Shown here: positions 58,608-64,000 of the stretch, piece after piece | Layout of the letters: each line of letters begins with the position of its first letter | How positions within the stretch are numbered: position 1 is the stretch's first letter | DNA from: Pseudomonas sp. Bout1 | Lineage (GTDB): Bacteria; Pseudomonadota; Gammaproteobacteria; Pseudomonadales; Pseudomonadaceae | Direction of reading: 5' to 3' | Length of the DNA: 64,000 nt | Assembly: GCF_034314165.1 (NCBI RefSeq) | Contig: NZ_JAVIWK010000001.1 | Location: 1,317,001-1,381,000, forward strand | Notes under the pieces: generated by a model | Database searches by the model: none | Told to the model about the DNA's origin: nothing | Seen by the model: only the letters and a program-made list of their open reading frames with translations | Position numbers and translations under genes: made by a program

Positions 58608-61600
58608 ATGGGTTTCAATCTTTCCGAATGGGCGTTGCGTAATCGCCAGATAGTACTGTTCCTGATGATCCTACTGGCAGTGGTTGGCACCTTGTCCTAC
58701 ACCAAGCTGGGACAAAGCGAAGACCCGCCGTTTACCTTCAAGGCCATGGTGATCAAAACCAACTGGCCGGGGGCGACCGCCCAGGAAGTCTCGCGCCAGG
58801 TTACCGAGCGTATTGAAAAAAAACTGATGGAGACCGGTGACTACGAGCGCATCGTGTCCTTCTCGCGCCCCGGCGAATCCCAGGTCACCTTCATGGCCCG
58901 GGACTCGATGCATTCCGCGCAGATCCCGGACCTCTGGTATCAGGTACGCAAGAAGATCAGCGATATCCGCCAGACCTTGCCACCGGATATCCAGGGCCCG
59001 TTTTTCAACGATGAATTCGGCACCACCTTCGGCAATATCTACGCCCTGACCGGCGACGGCTTTGACTACGCGGTGCTCAAGGACTATGCCGATCGCATCC
59101 AGATCCAGCTGCAACGGGTACCGGATGTGGGCAAGGTCGAACTGCTGGGGCTGCAGGACGAAAAAATCTGGATCGAGCTGTCCAACCTCAAGCTCGCCAC
59201 CCTTGGCTTGCCGTTGGCAGCGGTGCAGCAGGCGCTGCAAGAACAAAACGCAGTGTCTACCGCAGGCTTCTTTGAAACCCCGAGCGAGCGCGTGCAGTTA
59301 AGGGTTTCCGGCAACTTCAAGACGGTTAAAGAGATTCGCGATTTCCCGATTCGCGTCGGTGATCGCACGTTCCGTATCGGTGACGTGGCCGAGATTCATC
59401 GCGGCTTCAACGATCCACCGGCGCCGCGCATGCGTTACATGGGCGACGATGCCATCGGCCTGGCCGTGGCCATGCGCGATGGCGGCGACATCCTGGTACT
59501 GGGCAAGGCCCTGGAAAGCGAATTCGCACGTCTGCAGAAGAACCTTCCTGCCGGCATGCAGCTGCGCAAAGTATCGGACCAACCAGCAGCGGTAAAAACC
59601 AGTGTCGGCGAATTCGTCCAGGTACTGGCCGAGGCCCTTGCGATTGTGTTGCTGGTGAGCTTTTTCTCACTGGGCGTGCGTACTGGCATGGTGGTCGCCC
59701 TGGCGATTCCGCTGGTGTTGGCCATGACCTTCGCCACCATGTACTACCTCGGCATCGGCCTGCACAAAATTTCCCTTGGCGCGTTGGTGCTCGCGCTCGG
59801 CTTGCTGGTAGACGACGCGATCATTGCCGTGGAAATGATGGCGATCAAAATGGAGCAGGGTTACGACCGCCTCAAGGCCGCCAGCTTCGCCTGGACCAGC
59901 ACCGCGTTCCCGATGCTCACCGGCACGCTGATCACGGCGGCGGGCTTCCTGCCGATTGCCACGGCGCAATCGAGTACCGGCGAATACACCCGTTCGATCT
60001 TCCAGGTGGTGACCATCGCGCTGCTGGCCTCCTGGGTCGCGGCGGTGGTGTTCGTGCCGTACCTGGGGGAAAAACTCCTGCCGGACCTGGCGAAGATTCA
60101 TGCGGCCAAGCATGGCCCCGACGGGCCGGATCCCTACGGCACGCCGTTCTATCAGCGCGTAAGACGTCTGGTGGAATGGTGCGTGCGTCGGCGCAAGACG
60201 GTAATTGTGCTGACGCTGCTGTTGTTTATCGGCTCGGTGGCACTGTTCCGCTTTGTGCCCCAGCAATTCTTCCCGGCTTCCGGGCGACTGGAACTGATGG
60301 TCGACCTGAAGCTGGCAGAAGGCGCGTCCCTGAGCAACACCGCAGACCAGGTCAAACGCCTGGAAGCGTTGCTCAAGGAACATGCGGGCATAGAAAACTA
60401 CGTGGCGTATGTGGGGACGGGCTCGCCACGGTTTTACCTGCCGCTGGACCAGCAACTGCCCGCCGCCAGCTTCGCCCAATTTGTGGTGCTGGCCAAGACC
60501 ATCGAGGAGCGTGAAAGCCTGCGCACCTGGCTGATCGAAACCCTTAACGAACAGTTCCCGGACTTGCGCTCGCGGGTCACGCGCCTTGAAAACGGGCCGC
60601 CGGTTGGTTACCCGGTGCAGTTCCGGGTGACGGGCGAGCACATCGAAGAAGTCCGCGCCCTGGCGCGCAAAGTGGCGGCCAGGGTTCGTGAAAATACCCA
60701 CGTGGTCAATGTGCACCTGGACTGGGAAGAACCGAGCAAGGTCGTCTACCTCAACGTTGACCAGGACCGCGCCCGCGCCCTTGGTGTGAGCACCGCCAAC
60801 CTGTCGAAATTCCTCCAGAGCTCCCTGACCGGTTCCAGCGTCAGCCAATACCGCGAGGACAACGAGTTGATCGAAATCCTGCTGCGCGGCACGGTGCATG
60901 AACGCACCGAGTTATCGCTGCTGCCAAGCCTGGCAGTGCCGACCGATAACGGCAAAAGCGTGGCGCTGTCGCAGATCGCGACCCTGGAGTACGGCTTTGA
61001 AGAGGGCATTATCTGGCACCGTAATCGCCTGCCGACCGTGACCGTGCGCGCCGATATCTACGGCAAGGAACAACCTGCAACCCTGGTGGAGCAGATCCTG
61101 CCGACCCTTGAAGGCGTGCGTGCCGAACTGCCGGACGGTTACCTGCTGGAAGTCGGCGGCACCGTAGAAGACTCCGCGCGTGGACAAAATTCGGTGAAGG
61201 CCGGTGTGCCGCTGTTTATCGTGGTAGTGCTGACGTTACTGATGCTGCAACTGCGCAGTTTCTCACGCACGGCGATGGTCTTTCTTACAGCACCATTGGG
61301 GTTGATCGGGGTGACGCTGTTCTTGCTGGTGTTCCGCCAACCCTTTGGGTTCGTGGCAATGCTGGGGACCATCGCGCTGTCGGGGATGATCATGCGCAAC
61401 TCGGTGATCCTGGTGGACCAGATCGAGCAGGACATCAAGGCCGGGTTGGCGCCGTGGCAGGCGATTATCGAGGCCACGGTGCGGCGCTTCCGGCCGATTG
61501 TGTTGACGGCGCTGGCGGCGGTATTGGCGATGATCCCGTTGTCACGCAGTGTGTTCTTCGGGCCGATGGCCGTGGCCATCATGGGCGGCTTGATTGTGGC

Positions 61601-61673
61601 GACGGCGCTGACGCTGTTGTTCCTGCCAGCGTTGTATGCAGCGTGGTTCCGGGTCAGGAAGGACGCGGCTTAA
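58608..61673 (+). CDS. RND efflux permease, TriC/AcrB-like
   Basis: The 1021-residue pump has twelve TM helices, two large periplasmic loops, and the proton-relay motif LGLLVDDAIIAVEMM in TM4 (DD near residue 403). The sequence resembles TriC-type pumps. It is encoded 5 bp after a single membrane-fusion lipoprotein, not two as in triABC. It probably exports hydrophobic drugs or detergents under control of the divergent TetR gene. Confidence 0.94.
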   Translation: MGFNLSEWALRNRQIVLFLMILLAVVGTLSYTKLGQSEDPPFTFKAMVIKTNWPGATAQEVSRQVTERIEKKLMETGDYERIVSFSRPGESQVTFMARDSMHSAQIPDLWYQVRKKISDIRQTLPPDIQGPFFNDEFGTTFGNIYALTGDGFDYAVLKDYADRIQIQLQRVPDVGKVELLGLQDEKIWIELSNLKLATLGLPLAAVQQALQEQNAVSTAGFFETPSERVQLRVSGNFKTVKEIRDFPIRVGDRTFRIGDVAEIHRGFNDPPAPRMRYMGDDAIGLAVAMRDGGDILVLGKALESEFARLQKNLPAGMQLRKVSDQPAAVKTSVGEFVQVLAEALAIVLLVSFFSLGVRTGMVVALAIPLVLAMTFATMYYLGIGLHKISLGALVLALGLLVDDAIIAVEMMAIKMEQGYDRLKAASFAWTSTAFPMLTGTLITAAGFLPIATAQSSTGEYTRSIFQVVTIALLASWVAAVVFVPYLGEKLLPDLAKIHAAKHGPDGPDPYGTPFYQRVRRLVEWCVRRRKTVIVLTLLLFIGSVALFRFVPQQFFPASGRLELMVDLKLAEGASLSNTADQVKRLEALLKEHAGIENYVAYVGTGSPRFYLPLDQQLPAASFAQFVVLAKTIEERESLRTWLIETLNEQFPDLRSRVTRLENGPPVGYPVQFRVTGEHIEEVRALARKVAARVRENTHVVNVHLDWEEPSKVVYLNVDQDRARALGVSTANLSKFLQSSLTGSSVSQYREDNELIEILLRGTVHERTELSLLPSLAVPTDNGKSVALSQIATLEYGFEEGIIWHRNRLPTVTVRADIYGKEQPATLVEQILPTLEGVRAELPDGYLLEVGGTVEDSARGQNSVKAGVPLFIVVVLTLLMLQLRSFSRTAMVFLTAPLGLIGVTLFLLVFRQPFGFVAMLGTIALSGMIMRNSVILVDQIEQDIKAGLAPWQAIIEATVRRFRPIVLTALAAVLAMIPLSRSVFFGPMAVAIMGGLIVATALTLLFLPALYAAWFRVRKDAA

Positions 61674-61808
61674 CATGTGGATGCAAACGGCTTGCTTCCA
61701 TTGGGAACGTTTGCAGGTATCACTCCACTCAGATTTGCCTGATTGACAGGCAAGGTGTCTGCACGATCGTCGTGCTGACACATCAATAATGAGTTCATGG
61801 AGTGTCAT

Positions 61809-62105
61809 ATGTTTATTTTGTCTGCCCTGGCGGCTTTTAAAGGCGCGGTCCTGGGATCGCTGTTAAGTCATTTCTTGCCCGGCGCCAATAAAGAAGTGGG
61901 TCCAGGACGGCCGCGCAAGCCTGGCCATGGACATGGACATGGACATGGCCGGCCTGGCTTCGGTGAGGGCTACCACCCCCGCCCGCCGATGAGGCCTGTG
62001 CTACGTTCCCGACCCGGGTTTGCACCCATTCATCATTACGCCCCGGTGAGTGAGATCCACCCACCCTATGCTCACTTGCCGACGCCTTTTGCGCTAAGTC
62101 GATAA
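61809..62105 (+). CDS. Small His/Gly/Pro-rich protein with N-terminal membrane helix
   Basis: The 98-residue protein has an N-terminal hydrophobic helix (MFILSALAAFKGAVLGSLLS), then a GHGHGHGHGRPG run from a CATGGA DNA repeat (61923-61950), and a basic, Pro/His-rich tail. The His repeats suggest metal binding, which is untested. GGAG 6 nt upstream of ATG 61809 supports this start. A terminator follows. Function unknown. Confidence 0.72.
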   Translation: MFILSALAAFKGAVLGSLLSHFLPGANKEVGPGRPRKPGHGHGHGHGRPGFGEGYHPRPPMRPVLRSRPGFAPIHHYAPVSEIHPPYAHLPTPFALSR

Positions 62106-62137
62106 AGCACGTCTGAACCGTACGACTGGGTGAACTG

Positions 62138-62167
62138 AAAACGCCCTGAATCATTCAGGGCGTTTTT
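62138..62167. terminator. Bidirectional terminator between His-rich and DUF4197 genes
   Basis: AAAACGCCCTGAA pairs with TTCAGGGCGTTTT around a 3-nt loop (TCA), with T residues following; it serves both convergent genes. Confidence 0.92.
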
Positions 62168-62186
62168 CATTGCGGCGGGAAGGCTT

Positions 62187-62876
62187 TTACAGGGCGCCGA
62201 ACACTTTCTTCGCCAGGCTGGTGGCGGCGGCTGCCGGGTTCTTGCGAATGGTTTCTTCCTGCTGGGCGATCATCTTGAACAACCCGTCCAGTGCCTGCTC
62301 GGTCACGTAGCTTTCGACGTTGGCACTCTTGGCATCAATCGCGCCAAACGTCGCCGCCTTGCCCGCGAGCGCATTGTACTGCTGGGCAACGCCGACCTTG
62401 TCGGTGGCCGCCTTGACGATCGGCAGGAACTTGGCCCGGATCTCGTCACGGCTGCTTTTGTTCAGGTACTGGGTGGCGGAGTCCTGGCCACCGGTGAGGA
62501 TGCCCTTGGCGTCGGTCACGCTCATGTTTTTCACGGCATTTACCAGGATTGGCTGGGCCTGGGTCACGGCCGATTCGGCCGCCTTGTTCATGCTGGCTTC
62601 CAGTTGGTTGACCTGGTCACCCATGCCGAACATTTTCAATTTGTCGGCGACTTTGCCCAACTTGCCCGGCAGGCCGATCTTCACTTCGGGGTTGTTGCTG
62701 AAACCGCCGGGCACGCCCAGTTGTTTCACGGCAATCTGTGCGCCTTGAGTCAGTGCGTCCTTGAGGCCACCGCTGGCGTCACCCTGGGACAGGCTGCCGA
62801 GGGACAGGGCCATGGCGTTGGCGCCGAGCAGCAGGCCGGCGCACAGGGCAGTGAGGCGAAGGGAGTTACGGAGCAT
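62187..62876 (-). CDS. DUF4197 family exported protein
   Basis: The 229-residue protein has a signal peptide (cleaved after NAMA, near residue 22) and a helical body with GGLKDALTQGAQIAVKQLG and GLFKMIAQQEETIRKNPAAA, the DUF4197 ends. It is probably periplasmic. Function unknown. It is downstream of the YbaY-like gene with a 28-bp gap. Confidence 0.88.
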   Translation of the reverse strand: MLRNSLRLTALCAGLLLGANAMALSLGSLSQGDASGGLKDALTQGAQIAVKQLGVPGGFSNNPEVKIGLPGKLGKVADKLKMFGMGDQVNQLEASMNKAAESAVTQAQPILVNAVKNMSVTDAKGILTGGQDSATQYLNKSSRDEIRAKFLPIVKAATDKVGVAQQYNALAGKAATFGAIDAKSANVESYVTEQALDGLFKMIAQQEETIRKNPAAAATSLAKKVFGAL

Positions 62877-62904
62877 GGGTGCGTCCTTATGTTCGATTTT
62901 TTAA

Positions 62905-63306
62905 TCAGTGTGCAACCGCATCCACGCGTACGCGCAGCGGTTCGGGATCCTGGCCGTTCAACTGCACGGAGTGCCGTTCGGTGGTGATGAACAGTAGCTT
63001 GCCATCCAGTTCGATGCGAGCACTCACCGAGTAGCTGTGGCCGGGCTTCACCTGCGCCGGGTCATAGCTGAGGTGGAAAGGCAGCGGCACCTGGCCGTTG
63101 ACCGGGCCTTTCTGCTCGGCCAGGGTCACGGCCGGGGCGTCCATCAAGGACACATCCTGCAGGGTCACACTCAAGGTGGCGGCGGGCGGCAGGGCGCTGC
63201 GTTGCAGGTAAAAGACTTCGCCATCAAGGCTGGCTTTGGGCGCGGGGCTCATGCTCTGGCAGGCTCCCAAGAGGGCGGTAAGGCCCAGGAGGATGATTTT
63301 TTTCAT
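62905..63306 (-). CDS. YbaY-like lipoprotein
   Basis: The 133-residue lipoprotein has a lipobox (LLGAC, Cys about 16) and a beta-sandwich domain (LDGEVFYLQRSALPPAATLS, LSVTLQDVSL), like YbaY/META-adjacent lipoproteins. AAGGAG precedes ATG 63306. It is transcribed before the DUF4197 gene. Role unknown. Confidence 0.87.
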   Translation of the reverse strand: MKKIILLGLTALLGACQSMSPAPKASLDGEVFYLQRSALPPAATLSVTLQDVSLMDAPAVTLAEQKGPVNGQVPLPFHLSYDPAQVKPGHSYSVSARIELDGKLLFITTERHSVQLNGQDPEPLRVRVDAVAH

Positions 63307-63357
63307 GGTACAACTCCTTGTCAGCGGCGCCAGAAACACCCTGGCGCCTCGATCACT

Positions 63358-64000
63358 CTAGTGTGTTTCTTCGGCAACAGGCGTGTCTGCCGCATCGTCG
63401 CTGCGATGCAGGGCCACCTGGCGAATTGACAGGCGAATGTCCGCCGGCAACACGCGCTTGGCCGCGCCCTCGGCCAGCTCACCCAGCAGCGGGTGATAGC
63501 TCAGCTTGCCGGCCTCGTCGCGGCGCAGCACATCTTGCTCCAGTAACGTCTGGATAAAATGTCGGAAAAGGCTCTTGTCGAAGAACTCCGGGGCGTTCAG
63601 GCCGTGCAGGATCGACAGGCGCTGGGCCATGACCGTGCACAGGTCTTCCAGCTCTTCGGCGCTGATGCTGTTCTGGCCGCTGTTGAGCAGCAGCGAGATG
63701 GCCATGTAGAAACGTTGCAGGGTCTGGGCGATGCTTTTGGACAGCAGCGTCAGCAGTACAAAGTGCCGCGAACTCGGGGCCGGGCGCAGGTACACCTCGT
63801 TCTCGAAGCGCAGCAGGCCTTGTTCGACGAAGGCTTGCAGCCACTGGTCGACCACCGCGTCCAGCTCGTCCAACGACCAGCGGATAAACAGCTCCGATTG
63901 CAGGTACGGGTAGAGGGCGCGGGTGTAGCGCAGGATCTGCTCGCGGCTCATCCGCGAGCTGCTCTGGAAGAAACTCGCCAGCAGCGCCGGCAGGGCGAAG
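63358..64000 (-). CDS. plsB: Glycerol-3-phosphate acyltransferase PlsB, C-terminal part
   Basis: The frame runs from the right edge to a stop at 63358, giving about 213 C-terminal residues; the start and the catalytic HX4D region are outside the window. The visible part contains [32 protein letters not shown] and [15 protein letters not shown], which I recognise as the PlsB tail. PlsB acylates glycerol-3-phosphate in phospholipid synthesis. Confidence 0.85.
   Translation of the reverse strand, partial: FALPALLASFFQSSSRMSREQILRYTRALYPYLQSELFIRWSLDELDAVVDQWLQAFVEQGLLRFENEVYLRPAPSSRHFVLLTLLSKSIAQTLQRFYMAISLLLNSGQNSISAEELEDLCTVMAQRLSILHGLNAPEFFDKSLFRHFIQTLLEQDVLRRDEAGKLSYHPLLGELAEGAAKRVLPADIRLSIRQVALHRSDDAADTPVAEETH

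Overview
The window is an ordinary-looking stretch of a fluorescent-group Pseudomonas chromosome. The evidence is MvaT, an OprD-family porin, a PctA-like chemoreceptor, Pseudomonas-type REP/REPIN repeats (TGTAGGAGCGAGCTTGCTCG and TGTGGCGAGGGAGC types), high-GC codon use, and sbcB-mvaT-purU, secA-argJ, ruvCAB and tol-pal gene groups. It is almost fully coding. There is one tRNA and no rRNA, IS element, prophage or CRISPR array.

Layout. (1) 1-12.6 kb: a minus-strand membrane operon (DUF4129-like, SpoIIM-like, RDD), then sbcB, mvaT and purU; a tightly overlapping minus-strand trio (glycosyltransferase, DUF2334 deacetylase-like, LPG-synthase-type flippase/transferase); a dCache chemoreceptor; a HerA-like ATPase. 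(2) 12.6-25.3 kb: dciA (DUF721), secA, argJ, a Nudix-ThiE fusion, PduO adenosyltransferase with a sensor kinase, panE, yajQ, mscS and a porin. (3) 26.2-41.9 kb: housekeeping block HIT-slyX-cold-shock membrane protein-dps-RHH-fmdB-aspS-yebC-ruvCAB-ybgC-tolQRAB-pal-cpoB-queE-queC-tRNA-Lys. (4) 42-55.4 kb: accessory-looking cargo between tRNA-Lys and nadA: an E. coli-style pstSCAB without phoU, lldD with a divergent LysR gene, an orphan hybrid kinase, a Cys-rich HTH regulator divergent from a secreted catalase-like protein plus a small protein, a FadL-type porin and a 523-residue protein of unknown function. (5) 55.6-64 kb: nadA, a TetR-controlled RND efflux pair, a His-rich small protein, DUF4197 and YbaY proteins, and the 3' part of plsB.

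Several blocks work as units: RuvABC in Holliday-junction processing; Tol-Pal in envelope constriction, preceded by its thioesterase; QueE/QueC in queuosine precursor synthesis; PstSCAB in phosphate uptake behind a candidate Pho box; and TetR-MFP-RND in efflux behind a near-perfect 14-bp operator lying on the pump promoter.

No unambiguous new system is present. The best leads are the Fe-S-regulator-like gene with its nested operator, secreted catalase and small partner; the tRNA-Lys to nadA cargo; the envelope sugar/lipid trio; the membrane-anchored cold-shock-domain protein; and two unexplained intergenic regions (25344-26226 and 27549-27977). Start codons were moved downstream of the longest open frame wherever a ribosome site or family alignment favoured it.
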